Shown here piece by piece: positions 7,317-16,428 of a stretch of 27,863 nt of DNA. Source of the DNA: Spirochaetaceae bacterium (lineage in GTDB: Bacteria > Spirochaetota > Spirochaetia > SZUA-6 > Bin103); the NCBI GenBank assembly GCA_026710565.1, contig JAPOQV010000291.1:1-27863 (forward strand), given 5' to 3'. The notes under the pieces were generated by a model. It was not told the origin of the DNA. It did no database searches and worked only from the letters and a program-made list of their open reading frames with translations. Both the position numbers and the translations under genes were made by a program. Numbering within the stretch: the stretch's first letter is position 1; each line of letters starts with the position of its first letter.

Positions 7317-8218
7317 CGGTCTCCTCCTCGTCCATCGATCGCGAAGCGCTCGGCGGCCGTCCGCCGCTTGCGCAGGCGCAGCGGGATGCGCTCCGGCACG
7401 CCGGGGTCGGTGTCGGCGCCGGTCTCCCGGTCCAGGAACAGCGGGAAGTCTTCCGCCGGCGGATTGGTGTAGTCGTGCGGGTGCGGGTAGCTGCGCATGA
7501 TGATGCGCTGCTCGCGCTTCAGGGTCGCCAGCCACGGGGGGTCGGACAGCAGCCGGTCCCCGGCGCAGACCCACGACGGGCAATAGGCGATGAAGATGTT
7601 CTTGCGGACCGTGTCGGTGTGGTTGGGCTCGACCCGGTGCCAGAGGTTGCCGTCGTAGACGGTCATGGTGCCGGCGCGGACGCGCAGGATCTCCTCGCCG
7701 GGCGCGGGCTCATGCGAGTGGTAGCCGTCCGGGTACTGCTCCCGGTGGCTGCCGGGCACGTAGACGAAGTTGCCCATCCGTGCGCGCGGCAGATCGGTGA
7801 GCCAGTAGCCGACGCTCATGCGCAGCGGCAACTCGGGCGCGAACACCCCGTACGGCGTGGCGCGCGGGCTGTCGGGGTGCCACATGTTGCTGTCGGTTTC
7901 GCGCGGCCGGACGAAGATGTCGCTACGGACGATCTTGAGCATCTCGCCGTACAGGTCGTACGCGTATCCGACGTGGCGCGGATGGTCGATCAGCTCCGCG
8001 ACCGCCGGGTCGGCCTCCACGGCGTTGGAGACGCGGAAGTCGGTCGTGCCCTCGACGTAGCCGGGGTCGCGCGCGCATATCCGGTCGACGGCGTCGCGGT
8101 AGTAGGCGACCTCCTCCGGGGTGAGCGCGTCCTCGATGATCACGATGCCGCGCTCCGCGAACGCCTGCCACTGCTCGCGGCTGAAGCCGGGCGGTGCGAC
8201 CCGGTAGGTGTCCTGCAC
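7313..8218 (-). CDS. Phytanoyl-CoA dioxygenase (PhyH) family protein, copy 2
   Basis: Paralogue of the downstream gene, with the same iron ligands at the same positions (H114, D116 in MWHPDSPRA; distal His in LWHRVEP) and the same VPGSHRE core. The open frame extends to 8548, but the conserved protein begins near VQDTYRVAPPGF, matching MSENELRVAPRGF of copy 1. I therefore place the start at GTG 8218 (301 aa). A GTG at 8263 sits directly against GGAG and is too close to be used well; translation from further upstream is possible. It is probably the first gene of the dioxygenase-dioxygenase-kinase operon. It is divergent from the BNR protein across about 120 bp, which must hold both promoters. 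Confidence 0.85.
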   Translation of the reverse strand: MQDTYRVAPPGFSREQWQAFAERGIVIIEDALTPEEVAYYRDAVDRICARDPGYVEGTTDFRVSNAVEADPAVAELIDHPRHVGYAYDLYGEMLKIVRSDIFVRPRETDSNMWHPDSPRATPYGVFAPELPLRMSVGYWLTDLPRARMGNFVYVPGSHREQYPDGYHSHEPAPGEEILRVRAGTMTVYDGNLWHRVEPNHTDTVRKNIFIAYCPSWVCAGDRLLSDPPWLATLKREQRIIMRSYPHPHDYTNPPAEDFPLFLDRETGADTDPGVPERIPLRLRKRRTAAERFAIDGRGGDR

Positions 8219-8340
8219 GGCAGGGATACCGTGCCTGAAACGGGGCGATCGCGGAACCGTCACCTCCGGGACACGAGTGTCGACGGGTCGCGGGCCGATG
8301 TTCGTGGCATGGTGAGCGCCGAGCAGGGGGAGATGGGGAC

Positions 8341-9489
8341 GTGCTGAAGACGATCGAGGACGTAGTCCTGTATCGGGACGACCGCTACTACTGCGGCCCG
8401 GGGCCGGCCGTGGTCTGCTTTCCTGACGGGGAGCTGCGGGCCGTGTTTCGCCGCCATCGCTGTTGGGCGCCCGAGGTGATGATGCACGCCCATCCGACCA
8501 CGGAGCAGTGCATGACCGACTCGGCCGACGGCGGCCGGACGTGGTCACCGCCGCGGGTGTTCATGGGCGGCGGCCAATGCGCCGTCGCCGGCCTGAAGCG
8601 CGACGGCACGATGCTGTTCGTGACCCATCGACAGGAACTGGTTCCCTACGCCGCCCGCGATCTGCTGGTCGACGGTGTCAGCTCGGAGGTCGCCACCCTG
8701 GTCGCCGGTTTGCGTGCCGACGGTCAGGATGACGCCGCGGACAGCCTGCGACGGAAACAGTCGCACTGGCCGATGCTGAGCGCCGGGACCGAGATCTGGC
8801 GGTCGGACAACCGGGGGGACGACTGGGAGGGGCCGTCCTGGGTCGGCGAGATTCCCGGCCTGCCGCCGCTCCATCCCGGGCTGCATGCGCCCGTGCACCT
8901 GCGCGGGTTTCCCATCGAGCTGGCCGACGGCGATCTGGTGTTGCCGGTGCAGGGGCGGGGTGTCGGCTCCATCCTGGTGGCTTCCACCGATGGCGGACGC
9001 TCGTGGGAGTTGCGCGGTCTGGCCGCGCCGAATCCGCCCGGCAGAGCGGGCATGGCATTCAATGAGTGGAGCGTCATCGAGACCGCGTCCGGCGACCTGG
9101 TCGGATTCGTTCGCTCGGAGATGAAGGAGCGGCACGGCGGGGGGCATCTGTGGACGGTGCGCTCCCCCGACAAGGGGCGGACCTGGAGCGCTCCGCGACG
9201 CGAGGATGTGTGGGGCTATCCGTACTTCGCGCTCACGCTACCGTCCGGCAACGTGCTGATCGTCTATGGATACCGGCGGGAGCACTACGGCATCCGGGCA
9301 CGTGTGTTGGAGCCCGAGTGCCGCGCTCCCGGCGCGGCCGAGGAGCACGTGATCCGGCGCGACGGAGGCACCCTGGACCTGGGCTATCCGCATGCGGCGC
9401 TGCTGCGCGACGGGCGAGTGTTCATCGCCTACTACTTCAACGACGGCGGTCAGCGCTTCGTGGCAGGCACGATCGTCGAGGCGGCGTGA
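8341..9489 (+). CDS. BNR/Asp-box repeat protein, exo-sialidase-like
   Basis: A 382-aa protein from GTG 8341, with AGGGGGAG about 9 nt upstream. It contains four Asp-box-like repeats: DSADGGRTW, RSDNRGDDW (degenerate), STDGGRSW and SPDKGRTW, separated by about 70-100 residues as in neuraminidase-type beta-propellers. No signal peptide is seen. The final blades contain YFALTLPSGNVLIVYGYRR and YPHAALLRDGRVFIAYYFND, conserved in BNR proteins of environmental bacteria. Enzymatic activity is unproven because the sialidase Arg triad is not obvious. It converges on the GH127-like gene with 45 bp between stops. Confidence 0.8.
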   Translation: MLKTIEDVVLYRDDRYYCGPGPAVVCFPDGELRAVFRRHRCWAPEVMMHAHPTTEQCMTDSADGGRTWSPPRVFMGGGQCAVAGLKRDGTMLFVTHRQELVPYAARDLLVDGVSSEVATLVAGLRADGQDDAADSLRRKQSHWPMLSAGTEIWRSDNRGDDWEGPSWVGEIPGLPPLHPGLHAPVHLRGFPIELADGDLVLPVQGRGVGSILVASTDGGRSWELRGLAAPNPPGRAGMAFNEWSVIETASGDLVGFVRSEMKERHGGGHLWTVRSPDKGRTWSAPRREDVWGYPYFALTLPSGNVLIVYGYRREHYGIRARVLEPECRAPGAAEEHVIRRDGGTLDLGYPHAALLRDGRVFIAYYFNDGGQRFVAGTIVEAA

Positions 9490-9534
9490 GCGCGGGGCGG
9501 CCGAGCGAGCTCACCGAGCCAGGCCCGTCGGCCT

Positions 9535-11337
9535 TCAGTCGGGCAGTGGCGGCGCAGTCAGGACACGCGGCGCCCCGGTAAACAGGGGTGTCTTCTCGGG
9601 CGAGGGGATAGCATCGGTCACCATGTTGCCGTGCCAATCGAAGCTCACCGATAGATCCGGCGCCGTATCCGGCCACAGACCGCGCACCTGATGGTGGAAT
9701 CGCACCAGGGGGTAGGTGATCGTCAGCTCCACGCCGGTCTCCGCGTCGAATCGCACGTAGTCGCCCGACCAGCGCACCGGGATCGATCGCGTACCCGTGA
9801 ACGCGGCCACCCGTTCTCTGGGCGTCCAGTGCGGGGGGCGCAGATAGAAAACGTCGTCAACTTTGGGCTTGACGGTGAGGCGGCCCTGATCGGGAAAGAA
9901 CGAGATCACGTCGCCCCACGGTGATTCGCGTGAGAAGCTCATGTTCACGTAGATCCCGTCCGGCCCCCACGGCGAGCGGTACCGCCGCTCGATCGTGTTC
10001 GCCCAGGCCGTGTGTATCGCGCGCATCCCCTCCGGCGCACAACATCCGAACATTTCGAAGCCCGACACGTTGCCGAGCAGGTCGTTCTCGTAATCGTTGA
10101 GCCCCGAACCGCCGATGATGCCGCCCTCGAACTTGCGTAGCTCGCGGAGGCCGTCGGCGATGGCGTCGGGGGCGGCCCCCGCGTTGATCTCGCGGTAGTA
10201 GTCCTCGAACTCCGGGGTGATGACGAACTGCAGCGTGGTGATGTAGTTGCGCAGATAGCGCTCGACGTAATCGAAGTGCTCGGCGTCGCCGGCGTGACCG
10301 AACAGCGCGGCGTTGGAGATCATGTCGGACACGCAGCACGTCTCGTTGCAGGAATCCGGCATCGCCGGAAACCATCCCGTCCCGGTTCCGCGCGACAGCA
10401 TCCAGTCCCATGCCCTGCGAGCGAAGTCGACGTAGCGCCGCTCCCCCGTCAGGACGCCGAGGTGATTGACTCCCCAGAGGGCATGCATGGTCGCGTGGCT
10501 GTGCCCGAGCGGATCGTCGAAGCGGCCATCCGCCTTGAAGCGGATGCCGCCCGGCTGGAGTCCTCGCATGATCCCTTCGGCGTACGCGCGGGCGAAGTCC
10601 AGGCCGTCCCGGTCGCCGGTGGCGCGGTAGTACGTGAGCAGCGGCTCCACGATCGGAGCCGGCTGCTTGCTCCACCCGGTGTCGAGGAACGATCCGTCCG
10701 GTTTGATGGCCGCCATCCCGCCGGGGAGCCAGCACACGTCGGTGCCGTCGTGCACCTCCCATCGCGCCAGTTCCCGCAGTTTCGCCAGGACCGTGGCGGC
10801 GAGCGCTTTCGGCTCAGCCTCGCCCGACCGCTCATGCTCCAGCGACAGGCTGTGCAGTATCTTGGTCGCCCCCCAGACGTGGTGCACGTAGTCCTTCCGT
10901 TCGAAGCGCGCGTGAATGTCGGCTTCGTTGTAGCAGCCGGGCGGCGCCAGCACGGTGCCGTCGCGTTGCACGTAGGCACGCATGCGACGATGAAACGCCC
11001 GCTCCACGTCCCGCCCGGCCTCGGAGCCCGCGACGTCGCGCATATAGTACCACTCCCACTGCATGCGCGCGTCGGTATCGCACGGCACTATCACGTCGTG
11101 ACCATCCGGCACCGGTGGGCACCTGAGCGGGTGGCACTGGAAGACCGGCTCGTAGCCAAGGTGCGGTCGCGGCGTATGGATCAGGTAGTGCAGCGACCAC
11201 TCGGCCATACGCTTCAGATCGACGTCGGGAGTGCGTGCCGGCGCTGCGGCCGTGACCGGCGCCGGCTGCGGGATGAGGCGCGCGTCGCGGACCGTTCCGG
11301 TGATGCCCAGAATCCGTGGCGCCGCAGCGGGGGTCAC
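9535..11337 (-). CDS. GH127-like glycoside hydrolase (DUF1680/beta-L-arabinofuranosidase clan)
   Basis: A 600-aa (alpha/alpha)6-barrel glycosidase candidate. The distinctive residues are ETCC at about 332-335 and the Cys-Cys pair in FGCCAPEGMR (C432-C433). They parallel the Zn-bound Glu, Cys and Cys-Cys of GH127 beta-L-arabinofuranosidase, where a Cys acts as nucleophile. A C-terminal beta-sandwich follows (TVKPKVDDVFYLRPPHW). No signal peptide is evident. The GTG start at 11337 overlaps the stop of the upstream GH36-like gene as GTGA, implying translational coupling. Sugar specificity cannot be read directly; an arabinoside or related furanoside is the family-based guess. The N-terminal 40 residues are low complexity and the start could lie slightly further in. 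Confidence 0.75.
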   Translation of the reverse strand: MTPAAAPRILGITGTVRDARLIPQPAPVTAAAPARTPDVDLKRMAEWSLHYLIHTPRPHLGYEPVFQCHPLRCPPVPDGHDVIVPCDTDARMQWEWYYMRDVAGSEAGRDVERAFHRRMRAYVQRDGTVLAPPGCYNEADIHARFERKDYVHHVWGATKILHSLSLEHERSGEAEPKALAATVLAKLRELARWEVHDGTDVCWLPGGMAAIKPDGSFLDTGWSKQPAPIVEPLLTYYRATGDRDGLDFARAYAEGIMRGLQPGGIRFKADGRFDDPLGHSHATMHALWGVNHLGVLTGERRYVDFARRAWDWMLSRGTGTGWFPAMPDSCNETCCVSDMISNAALFGHAGDAEHFDYVERYLRNYITTLQFVITPEFEDYYREINAGAAPDAIADGLRELRKFEGGIIGGSGLNDYENDLLGNVSGFEMFGCCAPEGMRAIHTAWANTIERRYRSPWGPDGIYVNMSFSRESPWGDVISFFPDQGRLTVKPKVDDVFYLRPPHWTPRERVAAFTGTRSIPVRWSGDYVRFDAETGVELTITYPLVRFHHQVRGLWPDTAPDLSVSFDWHGNMVTDAIPSPEKTPLFTGAPRVLTAPPLPD

Positions 11338-13505
11338 GTCGATTCGCCGGTGATGAGGAGGATGTCCGAACCGAAACCGAGTTGCGCGTCATGGTCGCCG
11401 GCGGGCAGACCGTCACCGGAAGCCAGCCACGGGTCCGGCAGCTCCATGGGTATGCCGTCGCGCAGCAACACCTCGCCTGACAGCCGCCGCTGCCGTCCCG
11501 GCCGGTCGTTCAGAGACTCCAGGACGTAGCCGCCGCCGCGGCGGAGGGCCTTCGGCCGCACCACGTTCCGCTCCGCTCCGCCGGGGTGGCGGAAGACGAA
11601 CACGATCGACTCCGAGCCGTCGTCCGCCAGGTACTGCAGCGCTTCCCACCCGTGCGGGTCGGCAAGCTGCGGATGCCACACGTCGCCGAGCAGCAGATGG
11701 CGATAACGCTTGAAGTTCAGGAGGTTGCGCTTGAACGCCTCGATGTAGCCCGGCGGCGCATGCGAGAGGAGCTGCGCCTGCATGCCGTTGATGTTGCCGA
11801 AGGAGATCCCGTGCGTGAAATGGCGCCGCAGGCTGTAGTCGAGGGTGGAGGCCGAGCACCATCCGGACGTGATCTCCTTCAGCGTCGAAGCCTCGACCGA
11901 TGCCCTGCTCGCCAGCGACCCCCACACGTAGGGGGACACCATCGGACCGGTGATGAACTCGTTCGTGTACCCGCCGGGCAGCAGCGTCCGCGGACCGGGG
12001 TTGGTCCGGCTGTGACGCAAGGACGGATCGCACTCGAACCCGACGAGGTCCGGGAACCGATCGAGCAGGTACGACAGGATCTCCATCCGGCCAGCATATG
12101 CCGCCCACGTTCCGCCGCGCGGCCCATGCGGGTGGTCGGCGCGGTCGCAGGCGTGGCTCACCGTGCCGGACGGGTCCCACTTGATCCACTCCAGGTCGTA
12201 ACGTTCGATGATCGCGGCCAGCTTCTCCTTGATCTCGGCAATCACCTGGGGGCAGCCCAGGCAGAGCTGCGTCATCGGTGACAGCGAGGCGTGACGGGTC
12301 TCGAGCACCTGGCCGCCGCGCATCGCCACCCATTCGTGCGGAATCTCGCCGGTCGCCACTCGGATCGAGTCGACCATGCCGGGGTCCACCCAGAGGCCGA
12401 AGCGCATGCCTTCCGCCCGCACGCGCCGGGAGAGCTCGGCGAGCCCGTGCGGGAATTTCTCGGCGCTTTCCTCATAGGTGCCGAGCCCCTGCGCCCAGTC
12501 GTTCATGCCAGGCACCGTGGAGCTGCCCGCCACCCAGGACGCATCGTGGTAGAACGCGTCGAAGCCGACCCGCTTCGCGAAGGCGAGCTCCTCGTCGAGG
12601 ATCTGCTCGCTGTCGGGGTCGGTGAGCCACACGCAATAGGCGGCCAGCGGCATGCCGGTCACCGGCTGCGGCAGCACGTGCCGCTTGAGGTAGCGGAAGG
12701 TCTCATTGCCGACCTCGTCCGGGCCTCCCTCGGCAAGCGTGAGGAATGTGAGGGGAGCCTCGACCGCGTGTCCGGCGGCGGGCTCGATGGTGCCGTCGGG
12801 ATCCGCCGCACGCCCGTCGACCGGCGGGTTGGCGCCGGCGCGGATGCGGACCCCGTCCGCGGTGGGCTGGATGTCGAGGCCGAACCTGAGGACTCCCGCG
12901 CCCAGGTCGCCGCCCACCAGCAGCGACTCGCCTGCCTGAGCATCCTCGACCACGACCCAGTCGCCCGCCTGGTGCGGGCCGCTCGTCGTACCGGCTGCCG
13001 TGAAGCCGTGCCCGCCCTCCGCCGCGGCGGTCCAGAGGACCAGGCGGCGGGCCGTGTCGGCCAGCGCGATGGAGATCGGGGCGATCGCGCAGATCGCGGG
13101 CACGGAACCGCGCGGATTCTCCATGCGGGTCGCGCACTCGATGGTCGCATGGCCCGGAAAGCACCAGAGCGATTGAACCAGGAGCGCACCGCTGGGGTCG
13201 TGGAGATAGCGCAGGCTCAGTTCGACCGTGCCGCCTTCATGCTCGACCGTATCGGCGTCGGAGAAGCGAAAGCCGGCGCGTTCGGGCGGTCGAAAGCCGG
13301 TCTCCCCGTCGGCGCGCACCCATGGTCCGGTGGCGGCTCCCGCATGGGCCCATTCGCGCGGTGCCGGCGACCCGGTATCGGCGGTTCGCGCGAGCGACGC
13401 TACCGCCGTCCCACCCGCGTCCGTCCGCCGAAGCTCCAAACGCAGTCGGTCGTTGCCGATGATCCAGCCCCGAGCCGTCGCCTTCACCGATGCCGTCTGA
13501 CCCAT
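11334..13505 (-). CDS. GH36/GH27-like alpha-galactosidase family protein
   Basis: About 723 aa from ATG 13505 (MGQTASVKATARGWIIGNDRL...); the frame remains open upstream to 13622 but those residues are unlike the family. The N-terminal half is a beta-sandwich-like region. The barrel contains FDAFYHDASW, MRFGLWVDPGMV, the nucleophile region LEWIKWDPSG (D444) and a downstream GFECDPSLRHS (D493) in the acid/base position. These are the GH36/clan GH-D landmarks, somewhat divergent. No signal peptide is present, so it acts on imported oligosaccharide. It is the first gene of a two-gene leftward operon with the GH127-like enzyme and is divergent from the transporter genes. Product specificity (galactoside or other) is open. 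Confidence 0.78.
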   Translation of the reverse strand: MGQTASVKATARGWIIGNDRLRLELRRTDAGGTAVASLARTADTGSPAPREWAHAGAATGPWVRADGETGFRPPERAGFRFSDADTVEHEGGTVELSLRYLHDPSGALLVQSLWCFPGHATIECATRMENPRGSVPAICAIAPISIALADTARRLVLWTAAAEGGHGFTAAGTTSGPHQAGDWVVVEDAQAGESLLVGGDLGAGVLRFGLDIQPTADGVRIRAGANPPVDGRAADPDGTIEPAAGHAVEAPLTFLTLAEGGPDEVGNETFRYLKRHVLPQPVTGMPLAAYCVWLTDPDSEQILDEELAFAKRVGFDAFYHDASWVAGSSTVPGMNDWAQGLGTYEESAEKFPHGLAELSRRVRAEGMRFGLWVDPGMVDSIRVATGEIPHEWVAMRGGQVLETRHASLSPMTQLCLGCPQVIAEIKEKLAAIIERYDLEWIKWDPSGTVSHACDRADHPHGPRGGTWAAYAGRMEILSYLLDRFPDLVGFECDPSLRHSRTNPGPRTLLPGGYTNEFITGPMVSPYVWGSLASRASVEASTLKEITSGWCSASTLDYSLRRHFTHGISFGNINGMQAQLLSHAPPGYIEAFKRNLLNFKRYRHLLLGDVWHPQLADPHGWEALQYLADDGSESIVFVFRHPGGAERNVVRPKALRRGGGYVLESLNDRPGRQRRLSGEVLLRDGIPMELPDPWLASGDGLPAGDHDAQLGFGSDILLITGEST

Positions 13506-13690
13506 TCCGCTACGCCGATCCGCTGCCCCGGTCGGACAGTGAAGCGCATACGATGGGATCGGTCCAGGGCCTGCCGCGTCCGTTGCGTGTGGCCGGTTGC
13601 CACCGGTGCGGAATCGGTACACAGTGGCCCGGTTGCGGCGCGGACGCGCCAGAAACGCGAGTGCGCCGCCGATCCATATGGAGGTGACGG
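13506..13690. promoter_or_regulatory. Divergent promoter region between hydrolase and transporter operons
   Basis: This 185-bp gap separates two divergent sugar operons and should hold both promoters and any shared operator. A 14-bp inverted repeat, GGCGCG-GA-CGCGCC (13637-13650), lies about 40 bp before the binding-protein start. It does not match the LacI consensus that I know and could be chance in such GC-rich DNA. I see no strong -35/-10 pair. TGGAGGTGACGG just before 13691 is the ribosome site of the next gene. Confidence 0.4.
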
Positions 13691-15331
13691 ATGAAAACGA
13701 GACTGATCGTCCCGATAGTGGTCGTCCTTTCGCTGGCGTTGCTCGCGCCCGGAGTCCTGCTCGCGGCCGGAATACCGGAACCGGCGGCGGCTGCCGAAGG
13801 GCCGGTCGAGGTGACCATCTGGACCACCACGATCGGCGTCGGAGCGACCGGAAAGACCGAAGAGCGTTGGAGCGACACCAAGATCGGCGCGCTCATGGCG
13901 CAGGAGAGCGGGGTGGACTGGGTCTTCAGCTACACCGAGTCCGGAGACGTGGAGACGGCCTTCAACCTGCGGCTCGCCAGCGACGACTGGCCGGAGGTGA
14001 TCAGGTCCTCGCAGCGCAACTTCGTCTGGCTGCAGCGGCTGCTGGAGGCCGGCGTCGTCGTGCCGCTGGACGGCTACTACGGCAACGCCGACTACCCGAA
14101 CATCGCCAAGCTGTCACCGGAGGTGATCGACTTCTGGCGGTACACCGACGGGAGCATCTATCACTTTCCCGGAAGCGTGTACGAGGATCCCAAACAGCCG
14201 TGGGGCTACTGGGCCGCCGCCGTCTGGGCAGCCCATCCCGATTATCTGGCTGCCGTCGGCATGACGACCGACGACCTGGCGACGATCGAGGGTGTCGAAG
14301 ACTACCTGCGCGCCGTTCAGGATGCCGGGCTCATGACGGCGGACGGCCTGCCGGTCCTGCCCATCACCGGCGGGCAGAATCTGAGCATGTGGCAGGTGAT
14401 GCTCAACACGTTCGGCGTGTCCACGGCCGGGATGGGCTTCGACGACTACGATGGCGAGTTCATCCACTTCCGGGATCATCCCCAGACCAAGGCCGCGCTC
14501 CAGTGGGTCAATACGCTGTATCGCGACGGGCTGCTCGATCCGGAAGCGCTGTCGCAGAAGAACGAGACGCTGCGCGAGAAGATGATGGGCCGCCGCGTCG
14601 CGGTCATCGGCGACTGGGCGTGGGGCTTCTGGCAGACCGTCACCGCGGGTGAGACCCCGGCCACGGAGATGGTCCTGATCGACTATCCCCAGGCCCCCGG
14701 TGCGAGCCGGCCGGGCGTGAACATCACCTACAACCCGTACGGCGGGAACGGGCTGTTGATCACCAGGAACGCCAGGAATCCGGATGCGGTGGCGCGCTTC
14801 GCCGACTACGCGTACGAGACGGGAATCAACAGGGACTGGGAGCTCATCCAGGGTCCGCGCGGCGTGACCTGGGACTACGACCCGGACGAGGGGGCGCCCT
14901 ACATGACGTTCCTGGACGAAGAGCTCCGAGAGGCGCTGTTCGCCGGCGACTACAACAAGATCAAGACCCTGGGGTTCGGCTCCAACCCGCTGTCGATGCA
15001 GTCCGAGGACATGAACTACTTCCGGCCGCGCGAGCTGCGCGAGACGCTGAACTGGATCTTCGACATGCACCGGTTCTACTTCGATGAGCCGAACGTCTCC
15101 ATCGCCAGGCCGTACGACAACCTCAAGATGCCGGCCGAAGGGCTGTGGCTGCAGAACGCGGAGATCCTGGGCAGGTTGGACGTCGAGTTCTTCGCGAAGC
15201 TGATCAGCGCCGACTCACCGGCTGAATTCGAGAGCGCGTGGACCACCTACCAGGATCAGCTCCAACTGCAGGGAAGCTGGCCGCAGGTCAAAGAGGAATG
15301 GATGGCGACGCTCGCCGAGCAGGTGGGCTGA
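13691..15331 (+). CDS. lplA: Extracellular solute-binding protein, LplA-type (CUT1 ABC importer)
   Basis: A 546-aa periplasmic binding protein. A signal peptide is clear: MKTR, a hydrophobic core to about residue 25, then AAG; there is no lipobox Cys, so it is probably a free periplasmic protein. After it come VEVTIWTTT (the start of the mature lobe) and repeated aromatic and Asp-rich sugar-contact segments. The length of about 540 fits the long LplA/family 1 binding proteins rather than MalE (about 400). GGAGG precedes the ATG. It heads the transporter operon and is followed by a strong hairpin, then two permeases. The substrate is probably an oligosaccharide handled by the divergent GH36/GH127-like enzymes. 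The symbol is by family resemblance only. Confidence 0.85.
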   Translation: MKTRLIVPIVVVLSLALLAPGVLLAAGIPEPAAAAEGPVEVTIWTTTIGVGATGKTEERWSDTKIGALMAQESGVDWVFSYTESGDVETAFNLRLASDDWPEVIRSSQRNFVWLQRLLEAGVVVPLDGYYGNADYPNIAKLSPEVIDFWRYTDGSIYHFPGSVYEDPKQPWGYWAAAVWAAHPDYLAAVGMTTDDLATIEGVEDYLRAVQDAGLMTADGLPVLPITGGQNLSMWQVMLNTFGVSTAGMGFDDYDGEFIHFRDHPQTKAALQWVNTLYRDGLLDPEALSQKNETLREKMMGRRVAVIGDWAWGFWQTVTAGETPATEMVLIDYPQAPGASRPGVNITYNPYGGNGLLITRNARNPDAVARFADYAYETGINRDWELIQGPRGVTWDYDPDEGAPYMTFLDEELREALFAGDYNKIKTLGFGSNPLSMQSEDMNYFRPRELRETLNWIFDMHRFYFDEPNVSIARPYDNLKMPAEGLWLQNAEILGRLDVEFFAKLISADSPAEFESAWTTYQDQLQLQGSWPQVKEEWMATLAEQVG

Positions 15332-15384
15332 CATCAGGCCGTAGACGGCCGTTCGGTGTGCGGTCGCCTGTGCAGCGCTGAGGC

Positions 15385-15411
15385 GAGGAGGCTCCGACCG
15401 GGAGCCTCCTC
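15385..15411 (+). terminator. Intercistronic hairpin after the binding-protein gene
   Basis: A perfect 11-bp inverted repeat (GAGGAGGCTCC / GGAGCCTCCTC) with a 5-nt loop lies 53 bp after the binding-protein stop and before the permeases. There is no U-tract beyond a short TT. It is more likely an mRNA-stabilising or partial-termination hairpin, which would raise binding-protein output over permease output, than a full terminator. Confidence 0.65.
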
Positions 15412-15468
15412 TTCGCTGCGGCGTGCGTGTGAGGAGGCGGCGCCCGCCCGCTCCTCCTGTTTCCTCTT

Positions 15469-16422
15469 ATGAAAGTCTCGGGCTCCGAGCTGGCCAGTTC
15501 GACGAAGAAACGCGCGCTGTCGACACGAGCCTCACGCGTGCTGTCGCTCTACGGGTGGCACTATGCGTTCATATCGATCGGCGTCGTCTTTCTGTTCCTG
15601 TTCGCCTACATGCCGATGCTGGGCCTGCAGATCGCGTTCCGCGACTACAAGATCCACCTCGGCATGTGGCAGAGCCCGTGGGCGGGGCTGAAGTACTTCT
15701 ATTTTCTTGGGGACGGCTACTTCTGGCAGTCGTTCAAGAACACCATCCTCATCACGACGTTCCGGTTCCTGTTCGGGTTTCCCGCTCCCATCCTGCTCGC
15801 CATCCTGCTCAACGAAGTGGGTCACAATCGCTTCAAACGGGCGATCCAGAGTCTCAGCTATCTGCCGCACTTCATCTCCTGGATCGTCGTCGCCTACATC
15901 CTCTACACGATGCTGGCGCTGGACACCGGCGTGATCAACCTGGCGATGCGGGCGCTCGGAATCCCGCAGGTGAACTTCATGGGACGGCCGGAGTACTTCC
16001 GGGCGATCGTCGTCGCCAGCTCGATCTGGAAGGAGATCGGCTGGGGTACCATCATATTCCTGGCGGCGATCGCCACCATCGACCCGCAGCTCCAGGAGGC
16101 GGCATTCCTGGACGGTGCCGGCCGTTTCGCGCGCATTCGCTACATCAACATTCCCGGCATGATGCCGACCGTCAGCATCCTGTTCATCCTGTCGCTGCCC
16201 GGCATCCTGAACGCGGGCTACGAACAGATCTATCCGCTGGTGAACCCGGCCAATCTGGAGGTGTCGAACGTCCTCGACGTCTATCTGATCCGGCTGGGCC
16301 TCACGCAGGCGCAGTACAGCGTGGCCACCGCCATCGGCTTCATGCTGGCCTGGGTCAACCTGCTGCTCGTGCTCATCGCCAACTGGACGATTCGCCGGGT
16401 GGGTCACGTGGGGTTGTGGTAA
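15469..16422 (+). CDS. lplB: CUT1 ABC transporter permease, LplB-type
   Basis: A 317-aa inner-membrane permease with six predicted TM helices, the first at about 31-52 (AFISIGVVFLFLFAYMPMLG). The EAA loop that contacts the ABC ATPase is visible as EAAFLDGAGRFARIRYINIPGM. FKRAIQSLSYLPHFISWIVVA and GLW at the C-terminus are typical LplB/YteP features. It follows the binding-protein gene after the hairpin, and the second permease starts 6 bp beyond its stop. No nucleotide-binding subunit is encoded nearby, so a shared MsmX/UgpC-type ATPase elsewhere must energise it. The start ATG lacks an obvious ribosome site. Confidence 0.9.
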   Translation: MKVSGSELASSTKKRALSTRASRVLSLYGWHYAFISIGVVFLFLFAYMPMLGLQIAFRDYKIHLGMWQSPWAGLKYFYFLGDGYFWQSFKNTILITTFRFLFGFPAPILLAILLNEVGHNRFKRAIQSLSYLPHFISWIVVAYILYTMLALDTGVINLAMRALGIPQVNFMGRPEYFRAIVVASSIWKEIGWGTIIFLAAIATIDPQLQEAAFLDGAGRFARIRYINIPGMMPTVSILFILSLPGILNAGYEQIYPLVNPANLEVSNVLDVYLIRLGLTQAQYSVATAIGFMLAWVNLLLVLIANWTIRRVGHVGLW

Positions 16423-16428
16423 GCGGGC

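Noticed and set aside
13637..13650. GGCGCG-GA-CGCGCC as an operator for a sugar regulator
   Set aside because: It does not match a regulator consensus that I know, and short GC inverted repeats are expected by chance here; kept only as a note in the promoter region.
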